Assembly (NCBI GenBank): GCA_002104935.1
Contig: MCGT01000023.1
Span: 248,001-312,000 of the forward strand
DNA length: 64,000 nt
Source: Hesseltinella vesiculosa
Taxonomy: Eukaryota > Mucoromycota > Mucoromycetes > Mucorales > Cunninghamellaceae
Direction of reading: 5' to 3'
Position 1 is the first letter of the stretch. The number at the start of each line of letters is the position of its first letter. Of this stretch, positions 46,585 to 57,833 are shown piece by piece. The translations under genes and the position numbers were made by a program. Below the pieces are notes generated by a model. The model was not told where the DNA came from. It did not search any database and saw only the letters and a program-made list of their open reading frames with translations.

Positions 46585-48855
46585 CTATTTCTTGCCCTTT
46601 TTGGCTGTTTTGTCGTGCACCATGATGAATTTCTTTGGAATCCCTTTGCGAAGGAGCAATTCAGACACGTGCTTGATCTGTGGGCCTTGTACCAACACCT
46701 CATACAGTGGTGCTTTAGGACTAGTACCAACAATGGCATTGGCTAGATCGAGAGAGGGAGAGGTAAGTAGGGCGAGCGAATGTGCGGTCATTTAAATTTA
46801 CAGGTGGCACTGCTTGCACAGAGTTTCGTCAGTTCTTTGCATAGGTCATCAATGTCCACACCAAACGTCTCCATCCCGCTGACTTTGGTCATCGTCTTTC
46901 GGCCTTGGCGAACCTCCTGCACAATCTCGATCGACTTGGGAGCTCCCTTCTTCATCACCCCTTCTTTGTTCGGCACAATCACGTTATGGAAAGGCTGAAG
47001 TTTGGCCACGAGTCTAAAGAGAGAAGCGATGAGGAAAGCTGCTGGTTACCAGCTAACATGCTACCTTTGAATGATCTGGTCACGTCCTAAGTGGTCGACG
47101 GTGTTGTACTCATCCTTGTTGAGGATGGCGTCCGTCAAAACAGCATCGATTTTGATTTTCCTAAACAAAAAAAAAAAAAGAGGCGGGTCAGGCCAGCACA
47201 TTCGGCATCAGATGACAAGCACTTGCTTTGGGTTGGAGGGATGGATGAGCTTCTCCTGTTGGATATAATCAAGCACGACTTGGCGCACCTGTTGCAGGTT
47301 GTAGTAATCGTTCTTGCTCCTCTTGACAGCTTCAAACAGTGCAATTGTACCGGCTTGGTGAGGTTTGTAGTAGTCAATCACTTGCACAGTGCCTGAGCCA
47401 CCACTGGCTTCTTCCTGTGCATTGTTGCTGGCTGATGTTTCTACAGGATGAATTTCAATGGTCTTGTAACGTTCCACACCTTTGAAACTGTCCATTAAAA
47501 AAAATTGAGTGGATGACGCGCTTTTTTTGCATTTTTAACCTTTCATGGGACCAATTGATCGAAGTGACATTGCTTTCACCGCGCTGTTCCTTCACCTTGA
47601 GCATACCCAGCTTCTCCATTGCTTTGATAAACTTTTGCACCTTTTTCCAGCTGGATTTCTTAATATCCACGTCGGGATCCATCCCCCGAGGCCGGCTGGG
47701 CAAAATGTATGCCGTGTACAATGAAGAGGTCGAGATGGGCAGGATGTCGATGGCCTTTTCCTTTGTCAGCTTATAGAGTAGACCTTGCACTAATGCTTCC
47801 TTGAGGATGTCGTCGATTTCTACAGTGAGCTCATCGTCAGGGTTGACCATGCCTTTTTATTTTTTTCCCTCTCTTTACCTTGAACAGAATAGGCTTTCCT
47901 GGCGACCTCTTTCTTTGGCGCGGCTGGCTCCTTTGTAGGTGTTGCCTCCAAAGCTTGTGATGGGTCGATTGTGTCAGCGTCCTCTTGTGCCTCGGCTGTG
48001 GAGAGTGCTGGCGGCTCCGTTTTGTCCCCCATGCTCCATAGAGAATCATGATACACATGCAAAATCAGAACAGCCTTGCCCTTCATGCCGGAACGCACCT
48101 TGATATCAGCACTGGGGAGTGCCATGGTGCCAATCGCCAAGGGATACCTAACGCGATCGGATGAGTGACCTAACGTCACACGTCAACCGTTCACTTACTT
48201 GTAGCCTCGGATAGTGATGGCGACGAGATCGCCTTGCTGAAGCACAGGCACCTCACCCACAAGACCTGGGATCATCAGATCTATGTAAAAAAAAAAAAAA
48301 AAAAAATAGGAATAAGACATCCTGACATTACACGATTTGGCCATGGCGACTAACCTGCCCCTTCCATCAGCTTTTCAATGACAGGCCCCCAGGTGTAAAG
48401 AGTAGGGAGCATCGTGGGAAACTGCCACATAGAATATACTGTAGAGTTAATAAAGAAAGTGAGTCAGGTTGCAGATCGGCTAATTGTGCTCCTCGAAGAC
48501 CAACAAATAACATTATACCTGTTGGTATGGGAGGGCCATCGATCGTTTTGAACCACAGTGGATTGTTGTCGGCTACATACACCGTGCCAGGCTGCTTGCA
48601 ATGGCTGACAAACTTGGCCACCTTGACGGTGTCTGGGAAGAGGGCTGCAGGAGCTGGGATCGTGGCTTCGAGTGTGTCGCTTGGTGCCTCTGGCTGCTGA
48701 TCTTGCTGGTTTTGCTGGTTGATTTGCTCTTGCTCTTGTATCTTGAGAGCCTTTAAAGCTGGATAAGCTTCGTAGATCTCATTCTGGAATCGGCGCTTGT
48801 CAGACGATCGCAATGGACTGAAGGATTTGAGAGTCGCAATAGGTTTTTTGAACAT
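46585..48855 (-). CDS. tma64: Translation factor eIF2D (Tma64/ligatin)
   Basis: Delivers tRNA to, or removes it from, 40S subunits in reinitiation and ribosome recycling. Exons (minus): 48855-48519, 48438-48355, 48280-48199, 48147-47879, 47852-47540, 47487-47227, 47160-47065, 47013-46802 and 46742-46585; 603 aa. N-terminal DUF1947-like and PUA parts are seen in FKKPIATLKSFSPLRSSDKR and DLMIPGLVGEVPVLQQGDLV. A winged-helix/SWIB-like middle follows (LKEALVQGLLYKLTKEKAID). The C-terminal SUI1 domain is LYEVLVQGPQIKHVSELLLR and KGIPKKFIMV. Intron 6 starts with GC (AAA|GCAAGT). The nearby GT site breaks the frame, whereas GC gives PKKIKIDAVLTDAIL. Confidence 0.95.
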
Positions 48856-50091
48856 GCTGGTCAAAAAAAAAAAAAAAAGGGAAGAAGTGGGAAAATCGCC
48901 TGTCGCAGTTTTCTTTTTTAGTACATGACACGAACACGACGTGAAAGCAAGCCATGTACCGTTCTGTGACTGTATGTTCCCTGCCATTTCGCCGTCCTTC
49001 CTGTCAATTGACATGGCAACAGCGTGAACAAGAATGGAAGAACAACCATACAAGCTGTTACAGTATTTCATATGGAAGTCAACCCCAGCGGCCTCCAATC
49101 CATTTGTGCGGCAAACTTGGGTTGTCATGAATCAAAAACAAGGTTGCATCCATATGACCTGATCAAAAATCACAGTGCAAAATTACTCCTAGCCGATGCG
49201 TTTTAAAATGACGAGAGCAGGAAGTTTGGCCTGGTGGTAGCCAAAGCACTGTGCGGAGACTGAATATGGCATCCAAATGCTGTTTCAATCGTTCCAAAAA
49301 AAAAAAAAAAAAGAACGCTGCACAGTACTTTTGAGTGATTCGATTGGCATGGAATTTCGAATAGGTGCGCAAACGTATGAATGTTAATAACAGTGAAAAA
49401 ATCAGGTCGATTGGTGAAGGTTACCCAGCCAACGTTTGATCCGTTTCGTTTCGACACCTCTGATTCCCCCGCCAAAAAAAAAAAAAAAAGGAAGAAATGA
49501 CCATCATTAATATTACAAGTCTCTGGGACGGCGGAAAGAAGAGAAAGAAGATGGATAACCTGTTGCCTTCCGTGCACAAGTCAGGCATCAAAAGGCATTG
49601 TGCGGATGAATATCCAGGGTATACGCATTGGCTCTTGCAAACGGTGCCTGCCTCATTCCAGACTGCGACAGAGTCCCACTTTTCCTCTTTGTGACGGATG
49701 GGCCGTCCTTGGTCCACACCCGACAAATGCAGTCGAAGAATGGTGGCTGTCACTGAATTGCACAAGGTTGATATGGCCACGAACATTTGCAATGCCACTT
49801 TGTTTCAGCAGAACGCAAATAAAGCACCTTTTTGACCACCCGCGGGTGACAGTGTGTGCTCGAGACGTTTCGTTTCTCTATGACATTTATGCCATGGTTT
49901 ATTATCCATATCTGGAAAAGAAAAGGCTCATGCTTGCACGAAGGATAGGGATTGCATGAAACAACCAAGTGTTTCAACTCTATTTCTTTTTGAGCATTCT
50001 TCACCTGTCCGTCCCTCTTGATTCTCCAATCAAAAGCGCGCGCAAAAAAAAAAGTTTTTCCACCTCCCTTCTTGTTCCCTCACAAAAAAAA
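48856..50091. other. Intergenic with a dispersed-repeat copy
   Basis: Divergent promoters of the eIF2D and hydrolase genes flank a repeat at about 49160-49545. The stretch from about 49546 to 50050 has no recognisable gene; the hydrolase leader before 50092 has A and T runs. Confidence 0.5.
49160..49545 (+). repeat. Dispersed repeat related to the arms of the 20.9-26.1 kb element
   Basis: Shares ordered blocks with the right arm: GATCAAAAATCACAGTGCAA, GTGCGGAGACTGAAT, CTTTTGAGTG, AAAAAATCAGGTCGATTGGT, then CCCAGCCAACGTTTGATCCG and TTTCGTTTCGACACC. Its tail (GACCATCATTAATATTACAA) matches the copy near 59.3 kb. Diverged and much shorter than the arm. Confidence 0.7.
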
Positions 50092-51626
50092 ATGGCATGG
50101 TTTGAATCACGCACGCTGTTTCTATCGGTATCCTTGTTTTGTCTACCGGCGTTGGTCGTCTGTGCTGTATTGTGCCTGCCACTGCTGGTCTTCCTCATCA
50201 GTAATCAGTGTTTTTTTTTCTTTAAAAACATGCTTACCAGAGAATGGCTTCCTTTCTTTTGTAGTCACCTTTTACATGCTTGCCTGGATCATGTACTTGC
50301 TGCATGCTCAGACGGATGCCGAGTTCAATTTACCCTATAGCCCGGCACGAGTGCTGAAGATCAACATCATTGTGTTGAATCATCTCTTCAGCTGGGTGGT
50401 GGACTTGCCTATCGTGCTCACTTATCTCTACTGGCGATACTGGCAACTTGGCACCGAAAAGTTTCGACGTATCGTTAGGTAGGTAGCAACGATCAAACCA
50501 CGCTTTATCGACCTCATCTTTTTCTTTCCACCTCCATAGCCGAGACGTCGTTTATTCAGAAGCGTCCAAAGAATGTGTCTTGGATATATACCACCCGGAT
50601 GGCAAGACAAAGATCCCTACGAAAAAGAGGCCTACGATCGTTTTTATCCATGGTGGATCTTGGTCGTCTGGCCAAAAGCTGATCTACACACCCATGGGCA
50701 ATACCTTACGTGAACTAGGCTACGTCGTGGTCATCCCAGATTATCGAAAATACCCAGCTGTCATGGTCGATACCATGTATGAAGATGTACGAGCCTCCAT
50801 TCAATGGACTTTTGACCATGCCGAGGAGATTGGAGCTGATACCGATATGATCTATGTCATGGTAAGGACGAAGAAGGAATGTGCCAGAAAAAAGGGTTTC
50901 ATCTTTTTTTTTTATCATGCAGGGTCATAGTGCGGGCGCTCAGCTGGCAGCCCAGGTGGTGTTGTCTGATTTGCTGAAAAAAGCATCCTTGCTCTCTGCT
51001 AAAGGCAATACCGACATCCATGCCCACTGCTTGCCTCAGGTGGAAGGACTTTTGCTGTAAGGGAGAGACTACAAAGAGATCGAAGTGCCGGACTGACCAA
51101 CCTTATTTTATGACAGGTTTGCTGGTGTCTACAACATTGAAACACATTACCAACATGAAGCAGCAAGAGGTGTAGAAAAAATATCAGCCATGGGTCGAGC
51201 CATGGGCGCCACCATTGAAAACTTTCGTCGAAACTCGCCATTGGAATTGGTCAAATCACACGCCGACTTGTTTGCGACATCGGAAGACCTGCTTGACTTT
51301 GCCCCGAGGATTTTGTTTGTCCATGGTGAAAAAGATACCACAGTCCCACTCCAACAATCCACTGACATGTACAACATGCTTGGTGAAGTTCTGCCGCCCG
51401 AACGCCGAGACGAGGTTGACATCCGGATGCGCCTGTACAAAAAACTGAAGCATGCCCACTGTGTCTCAGGTAAAAGAAAGGAGTGAGAAACAAAGCCATG
51501 CTCATCTTTTTTTTTTTTGTCGTAGCACTGATGCCCAGTAAGCTTGGAGCAAACCGCCACTGTAAGCCGCTGATTCGTGACATCATGGACTTTGTGGAAG
51601 TGCCTTCACTGGATGAACAAGCATAA
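50092..51626 (+). CDS. Membrane alpha/beta hydrolase, prenylcysteine-methylesterase-like
   Basis: Exons: 50092-50200, 50265-50478, 50540-50861, 50923-51056, 51117-51469 and 51526-51626; 410 aa. The first ~100 residues contain two or three membrane segments (LFLSVSLFCLPALVVCAVLC; ITFYMLAWIMYLL; FSWVVDLPIVLTYLY). The hydrolase domain has the oxyanion motif VFIHGGSWSSGQK, the nucleophile elbow GHSAGAQLA (split at an exon border after MIYVM), the acid region FVHGEKDTTVPL and the His in LKHAHCV. The arrangement matches plant and fungal isoprenylcysteine methylesterase (ICME-like) proteins that hydrolyse the methyl ester of prenylated CaaX proteins. Substrate is inferred from family only. Confidence 0.85.
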
Positions 51627-51836
51627 AAAAGCATATCACCACCTCACATCAGTCTTTAGATAGCCTTCCTCCTTTTATCCCCTTTGCTATTTTTTTCCCT
51701 TGCTTCTGCATGTCTCTAACGATTCCCTTTTAACCATTAAATTATACAACGTGTGTTGGAAAAGAGAGATGTATTCATTTTTAAGGGAGAAGGGTATGAA
51801 GAAAAAAAAAAAAAAAAAAAAGAGCGGAGGGCTGGG

Positions 51837-52970
51837 CTAGTCGTATTCTTTGAGTTCTTCGTCTTCATTGCGTTGCTTGTCCAGCTCCTCTTGTTTGTTC
51901 TTTCGCTCCACTTCTTGTTGCATCCAAAGCTTGACATCCAAACGCCACAAGGACTTGGATCCATACCAGCCGACCTTTTGCGTAGACACGAGTTGGTAAC
52001 CATGCTGCTTCTCGAGGATTTGGGCCATTTTGATCTGCAGCTCGTCGGTCTCGGCAAAGAGGTACTCGATGTTTTGCGAATGGGCCCAGAAGGCCACCCG
52101 TTTCAGCAAAGGAGTGGACAGGCCATGGTTCTGGAACTCGGTTTTGATAGCCAGGCGGCGGACGGTGCCTTCGTTGGGTTCTTGCGCCCGGCACAGAATC
52201 TCGGTGACATCCGTCTCGGCATCCAGTCCTACCAGTCTACGCAGCTTTTCTGAGCAGCTGACGAGGACCCAACGGACAAAATCGTCGATGCAGGCCAGTC
52301 CATAGGCAATGCGAGGCCAGCTGGCTTGCGTCACTTCGGTAGAATGTCGTAGCTGAGGCAGATCAGCAACACGCATGGGCTGGTTTGACTTGGAGTGCGT
52401 GAATTTTTTGACCACGTCCTTTGCGTGTTGGTCAGCGCCAATGCAGCCAACCACGTTCCCATCGACGGTCAGTACCCAAAACTGGCCCTTGACAGACTCG
52501 TCACGCGTTCGTTGTTGTTGCTGTTCTTCTTGCTGAGGTGACTTTTCCCAGCCACGGTAAAAGGCCTCGATGTCATCCAGATCATTGTCCAAGCCTTCCA
52601 GGACCCGGTTGGACACATCAAACTTGTCAACATACCAGAGCAGGACAAACAACGGGCCACTGATGGCCACCAAGGTCAGAATCGCATAGAATGTAGCCAA
52701 ACCCATCATGGGCCAGCCGATGGGGTTAATCACTTGCACACAAAGATACACAAGAGCGCCAAAGAGGGCCGTCCATACCAATGGGATCACAGGTGGGCCG
52801 GCAATCACTCTCAATTTGACACCTCGAGGCACCAGATTCAAGTATGTCGAGTAAAACAAGTAGAGCACAAACTTGCGATCCTTTTCTTCAAAGTACGGCC
52901 GCATTTCCACCACAGGTTCTTTTTTAGCCTCCTTGGCTTCGGGTTTCTTTGATTTCGATGTGGAAGGCAT
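51837..52970 (-). CDS. Membrane-anchored GNAT-family acetyltransferase
   Basis: Unspliced, 377 aa. The Lys-rich N-terminus is followed by RPYFEEKDRKFVLYLFYSTY and two membrane spans (about residues 58-75, PPVIPLVWTALFGALVYL; and 85-112, PMMGLATFYAILTLVAISGP). The GNAT fold follows: a beta-strand block GQFWVLTVDGNVVGCIGAD, then the acetyl-CoA region VRRLAIKTEFQNHGLSTPLL with LKRVAFWAHSQN, and a C-terminal GYQLVSTQKVGWYG. A charged coiled-coil-like tail (QEVERKNKQEELDKQRNEDE) ends it. The TM pair plus GNAT layout recalls NAT8-like enzymes. Acceptor substrate unknown. It converges with the hydrolase gene (210 bp between stops). Confidence 0.88.
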   Translation of the reverse strand: MPSTSKSKKPEAKEAKKEPVVEMRPYFEEKDRKFVLYLFYSTYLNLVPRGVKLRVIAGPPVIPLVWTALFGALVYLCVQVINPIGWPMMGLATFYAILTLVAISGPLFVLLWYVDKFDVSNRVLEGLDNDLDDIEAFYRGWEKSPQQEEQQQQRTRDESVKGQFWVLTVDGNVVGCIGADQHAKDVVKKFTHSKSNQPMRVADLPQLRHSTEVTQASWPRIAYGLACIDDFVRWVLVSCSEKLRRLVGLDAETDVTEILCRAQEPNEGTVRRLAIKTEFQNHGLSTPLLKRVAFWAHSQNIEYLFAETDELQIKMAQILEKQHGYQLVSTQKVGWYGSKSLWRLDVKLWMQQEVERKNKQEELDKQRNEDEELKEYD

Positions 52971-53173
52971 GGCTCAGCGCAAGTCAAAGGATGGAACTGA
53001 AAAGAGTTGCAAAAAAAAAAAAAAAAAAAAAAAGCCTATTTATTGCCTCCAGCCAATGACCTGGCGCACGTGCCGCCACGCATTTTTTATTTGGCACACA
53101 TCTTCGCTGGACCTCCAGAGCATGTGTTTCCATCTTTCTTTGATTTCGGGGTTGAAGTGATACAGAATCAGCT

Positions 53174-53920
53174 TCAATCTACATCCGTTTCTATGGGTAA
53201 GGCTGGGTGGAACCAATGCAAAGGCACAGGGCATTGAAAGACAGGGCCGACGAGAGACAGCCAGGTCTTCATGTAGGCATCCAAGGGTGGCGCTGGTGAC
53301 AGCGTTCGTAAGAGGGTCTGGGTATCACAGGGATGAACATACCAAAATGGTCGGCCAAGGATGGGGTGGTCAGCTTGCGTGACAGAGCCTTGAGCCTGGA
53401 GATGTGCCTTTTGCAGGTCGTCCTTGTAAACCGGGGGTATCACTAGCCTGTACAAGTCATCCAAGGTCAGCTGTCGACCGTCTAAAAAAGAGTGAGCTAT
53501 CCTATGGTATGCGGATTCCACTTTTACCTGTAAAAAAGGCGTCCAGATAAAGCACAGGCACCTGGTAACTGGGGGAGAATAAAATATGATAGTCGAGGGT
53601 CACCACGGTTGTCGGGCTCTGATCGGCTCGTCCTATCTCGGCTGGATCGTCTTGGGCGAGAGCTGGATCGTCCTGTGTGAGAGCTGGATCGGCCCATGTC
53701 GATGTGACCGATGCTTGATGTACTGTGGACACATTGTGTTTGCATTGCAGGTAAGTATGGCCCACCTAGAAAGTAAAGGACGAGTTCTCGACGCTGTTGC
53801 CTAATACATTAATAGGTCACCTACCACAGCATCAGCGTGTAATTGCCAATCCGCATTACTCTCCCTATAAAAGTAGACAGCAGCTTGATGGAATTGTGAT
53901 CGTGATAAGCTGATGGGCAT
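53174..53920 (-). CDS. atg10: Autophagy E2-like enzyme Atg10
   Basis: E2-like enzyme that conjugates Atg12 to Atg5. Exons (minus): 53920-53825, 53765-53528 and 53481-53174; 213 aa (human 220). Hallmarks: DYHILFSPSYQVPVLYLDAF, DGRQLTLDDLYRLV, QADHPILGRPFWYVHPCDTQ with the catalytic Cys in HPC, and the C-terminal TWLSLVGPVF. Exon 2 holds an acidic repeat-like insert (ADPALTQDDPALAQDDPAE). The N-terminal exon (MPISLSRSQFHQAAVYFYRE) matches the family's first helix. The start lies only 93 bp from the divergent LYR-gene start. Confidence 0.95.
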
Positions 53921-54013
53921 GTGTTTGTACAGTAAAAGAAGTCAAAAAGAAAGAAAAGCGCGGTTTTTTTATTTTATTTTATTTTTCCTTTTTCTTTCTA
54001 ATCACCTGCGACG
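53921..54013. promoter_or_regulatory. 93-bp shared promoter of atg10 and the LYR gene
   Basis: The gap between opposed ATGs is 93 bp, mostly A/T-rich with a TTTTATTTTATTTTATTTT run. Both 5' UTRs must be very short. Bidirectional use is inferred. Confidence 0.55.
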
Positions 54014-54362
54014 ATGTCCATTCGACCAGAAGTGCGAACATTATACAAGCAGGTACCCATTAATGAACAATGCCTTTTGGTAATGACGTGTCATTGTTTG
54101 AAAGCTATGCTATCTAGGCCGAGAATACCCTCTTGGTTATCAAGATTTCTTCCGTCCTCGATTAAAGAGCGCATTCATGAAAAAAAAGGACTTGTCAGAT
54201 GAGCAAGAGATTCAAAAGGCTGTAGCGATGGGTGAATACGTTTGCAAAGGTAACGGAGAAAAGGAAAGAAAAAGGCAAAGTCACTGACAAAGATGAAAAG
54301 AATTGGAAATGCTTTACTACCTCAGGAAATACAGAACCATGCGACGAAGATATGTCCAGTGA
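54014..54362 (+). CDS. LYR-motif protein, ETF regulatory factor 1 (LYRM5) homologue
   Basis: Mitochondrial LYR protein that removes FAD from electron-transfer flavoprotein in animals. Exons: 54014-54052, 54105-54249 and 54301-54362; 81 aa, close to the family's 80-90. Conserved path: RTLYKQLCYLGREYPLGYQD (LYK variant of the LYR motif), FFRPRLKSAFMKKKDLSDEQ, KAVAMGEYVCKELEML and YYLRKYRTMRRRYVQ. This matches animal ETFRF1 (LYKNLLYLGRDYP, LKNIFLKNKD, LRKYRAMKQRY). Two 51-52 nt GT-AG introns. It shares a promoter region with atg10. Confidence 0.92.
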
Positions 54363-54517
54363 CCGAATTGGGCAAGCTGCAGAACGTGGCCGTCACCCAC
54401 AAGGGGGAACCTGACATAGCAACTTTGTGTCACCTTTCAATTTTTTTTTAAATAAAAGCTTTTTTTTTACCCTCCCTTTTTATCCTTGGACTCTTTTTTG
54501 CTCTTTTTACTGCTGCC

Positions 54518-57383
54518 ATGATTCGCGTTGTTGACTTGGGAACCGATGCAAATTGGCCACCTGCTCAAGATAACAATCAAGATCCAGGGCAATTCTGGAA
54601 GGTACTAAACCCCCCCCACCTCCATGTTCTCACCCCTCTTCTTGTCATGACATTTAGAAACCCAAACTAAAGGCATTTGTTGGCCTGTTCCGTCGCCTGA
54701 CCAAGCACGACCAGAAGCCTTCCAACCAAGATCCTGTCCATTCAAAAAACCCTCATGGCTTTACCGAGTCACCATCACTGCCAAGTCAAAAGAGTGCCTT
54801 CACCTCCGACACTGAAAGCACCACCTCCAAACACGACGAACCCCAACCATCTCAAGACGACGAGCACACGCAGGATGAACAAGACGACCACCGCCTTGCC
54901 CACCGCCTGAGCCGCGGCAAGTACCACAGCGCCGGTGGCCTGTCGATCAACCTCTCACTGCTTGAACAGCACTTGGACCAATACCATTCCGTCAAATCGC
55001 CCGTCATCGACACAGATCTCGCCCGACTCCAAGCTGAAAACTCGCTGAATGGCACTCAAGATCCTCTCAGCACAAGCTTTGATGCGTTTTGGCAGCAGTC
55101 TACTGTCTTGACCCTCGATGACCCTCGACAATCTGAGCAATGGTCCAGACCCTCTGTTCTCTCCGCCTCCGCCCAAGAAACCGCCCATCAATTATGGCAA
55201 GGCACCCATCCTTTCATTGTTACGGAGCAAGTTGCTGAATGGCTTGGGCAAACGTAAAGCACCAGACCCGCCCCCCCCCTTTTTTTTTTCTTTTGTGACT
55301 CACTTTGCCCCTTAATTATGTTTCATTTTCATAGCGAGCACAAAGAAACCCTTGTTTGCTACATGGACCAATTATCATTGGCTGATCTGCCGTTGGAGGA
55401 GGCATTCAGGTAACATGACGGAGCAAAAATGGCAATCAGAAATGAAGTGCAATATGGAGATTTTAACGGGAAAAAAATCCGCCTAGATTACTGTGCAGCA
55501 AACTTTATTTCAAGGCCGAGGCCCAGCAAATTGATCGGATCCTTGTCGCATTTGCTCACCGGTTTTGGGACTGCAACCCGCAATGCGTCTTTCGATCACC
55601 AGGTAAGAAAAAGGAGAACATACCATGAAGAGAGCAAAAGGGGTCAGTCGGATGCAGCACTTTCTGACAAGCTTGGTGGTGGCAAGATCAAAAAAGGGGA
55701 GGTGGCTAAAATAATTTATTTATTTTTTTTTTTTTGCTCCGCAGACATGGTCCACACCATGGTCTATTCCATCCTGTTGCTTAATACAGACCTGCATGCC
55801 GCCCAAGGAAACCACCAACGCATGACCCGACAGGAATTTTTAGACAACACCATACCCGCCATCCAGTCCCAAATCCAGAAACAGCACACCGTCACCTATC
55901 CCTCCAAGTTTATCCCCACTATGGAAATATACCTCAAGGTAGAAAAGCTATTCATGAAGATAGACGAGTCTCATTTTTTTTCGACCGGTTAGAATGTTTA
56001 CACCTCCATCAAGCAACATCAAGTGTTGCAACCTGGTCAGGCACCTCAAGGTGGTTTGAAACGGGGAAACAGTGTGAAACGAGGCATGCAGTCCCTGATC
56101 CGCCGCCAAAAGGAACCTACCCCTCCGCTTTCCATGCCCTTCCTGAACGACAACGTTTCCACCAGCACCTTGGGCTCTTCCTCCACCATCACTTCTGCCT
56201 CGCCCACGATCGACACTCGCCGACCCTGCACTCGATCATTGTCGCTCCGCCAGGCTACCGCCAACAAAACCATCACGCGCAACTATGCCCTGAATCGGTC
56301 CAACTCTTCGTCGCAGCGAGCACCTTTTTACCGCCATGCCAGCGTCTCTACCACCGGAGAATTCTTGATGGATGTGCCATTTGCAAAAGAAGCCATTGTC
56401 TGGTGCAAGCATCTGCTACACGCCACCAACGTCAAGGCGCGATCCCGTCACTGGACAAAATACATCATGGTCGTCGACCAGGATAACCTCCGACTATATC
56501 AATTCACTCCCATTCCGGACCCAAATACCGATGATAAACCTCAAATCCGTGGCCCTCTATCGCACTTTGACCCCTCTTGGAGCGTAAGCTACCCTGCAGA
56601 ATCCAACCAGACCCACCGACACCTTTTTTTTTTTCCCTCCAGGATCGACTCATGCTGTGCCTGCCATTGAACCATGCCTTGGCAAATCTGGTGCCACCTC
56701 CTGGCTACAGCAAGGCACGACCTCATGTCTTCGCTCTGCAGCTACCAGGTGGAGGTGTGTACCTTTTCCAAGGCTCCAGTCAAGAGGATGCACTCTCGTG
56801 GGTGACCACTTGTAACTTCTGGGCCGCGCGGATCAGTAAGCCTCCTTTGCAAGGCGGCGTCACCAACATGGAATATGGCTGGGGCGATTGTCTGAAGGAC
56901 GTGGTGTTGGATCTCGATGCCTTCAACGATGGTCAAGAACAGCCTGGCCTGCTGATTGAAGAGGACCACCTAGGAAATGACCCAGACCAAACCTTTGGTC
57001 TCTCCGCTGATCAAACAATGCTCTACGAATGGCAGCCGCCAACCGCATCCATGGCCACCAGTGAACTGGACGAGCCCGACCAGCTGACTCTCCTCAAATC
57101 CTACCTACAACAACTGGATCAGGATGCCAACGAACACCGGGATACCAAATCCAAGATGATGATTAAATTTGCCAAAGACCCCGACCTCCACAAACGAGCA
57201 ATGGTGAACTGGGAAAACCGCTCCTCCTTCCTGCTGGGCGAAATCATCAAGTACCAGCACTACTGCGATGCCCTGGAGGCCTCCACCCAAACCACCACCT
57301 CATCCACCCATATTCTCGACATCCCCATAGATAACCAGCAACTTGATATGATTCAAGAAATCGACACCGTCCTGAGCTCCTAA
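54518..57383 (+). CDS. Sec7-PH Arf guanine nucleotide exchange factor (EFA6/Syt1/Yel1-like)
   Basis: Activates Arf GTPases at membranes. Exons: 54518-54601, 54658-55253, 55335-55409, 55487-55602, 55745-55938, 55993-56583 and 56643-57383; 798 aa. The N-terminal 150 residues are disordered and acidic. The Sec7 domain spans about 160-385: VAEWLGQTEHKETLVCYMDQ, EEAFRLLCSKLYFKAEAQQI (containing the catalytic-finger Glu region), DRILVAFAHRFWDCNP, and MVYSILLLNTDLHAAQGNHQ. The PH domain follows (about 470-620: FAKEAIVWCKHLLHATNVKA to YLFQGSSQEDALSWVTTCNF), then a helical tail. This order is that of PSD/EFA6 and fungal Syt1/Yel1 exchange factors. Which Arf is acted on cannot be told. Confidence 0.92.
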
Positions 57384-57833
57384 GAGCCGCCTACCCTCAA
57401 AAAAAAAAAACATGTGCATCCTCCACTTTTTACTCCCTGTAGCATAACGTACGCTAATTTAATTTGATAATCAATAAACTTACCCACCTTTTACTTCAGT
57501 CCTGTTGATTTAAAAAAAGCCACAGCCTTAAATCTCATCAATCTGCATGGACCCCCCTTTCCTTGCACTGTCCGCTAAGCTCATTGATTTTTGAATTCAA
57601 GACAGGCGATAGGCGCATCAACCTTTTCTTTCTACACACGTCTTTAAGAACCAAATGCCTTTCACTTGTTCCCGTAAGGTGGGGTGGGTCTTCTTTTTTG
57701 ATCCATGACAATCATGACAAGCGCAGCCACCGCCATGTGGCAGCGGTAAAATAAAAAATAAAAAATAATCGTCTGTCTGTGCGCAACTTTTTTTTTTTCC
57801 TAGCTCTCTTTTTCACACTTTGTCACCATTGCA
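57384..57833. other. Intergenic, GEF 3' UTR and SAP-gene promoter
   Basis: Contains AATAAA near 57473, A/T runs and no gene. A T-rich leader precedes the ATG at 57834. Confidence 0.5.

Noticed and set aside
49600..49959. 119-codon open frame between the eIF2D and hydrolase genes
   Set aside because: No recognisable motif; lies next to a dispersed repeat; composition unlike neighbouring exons.
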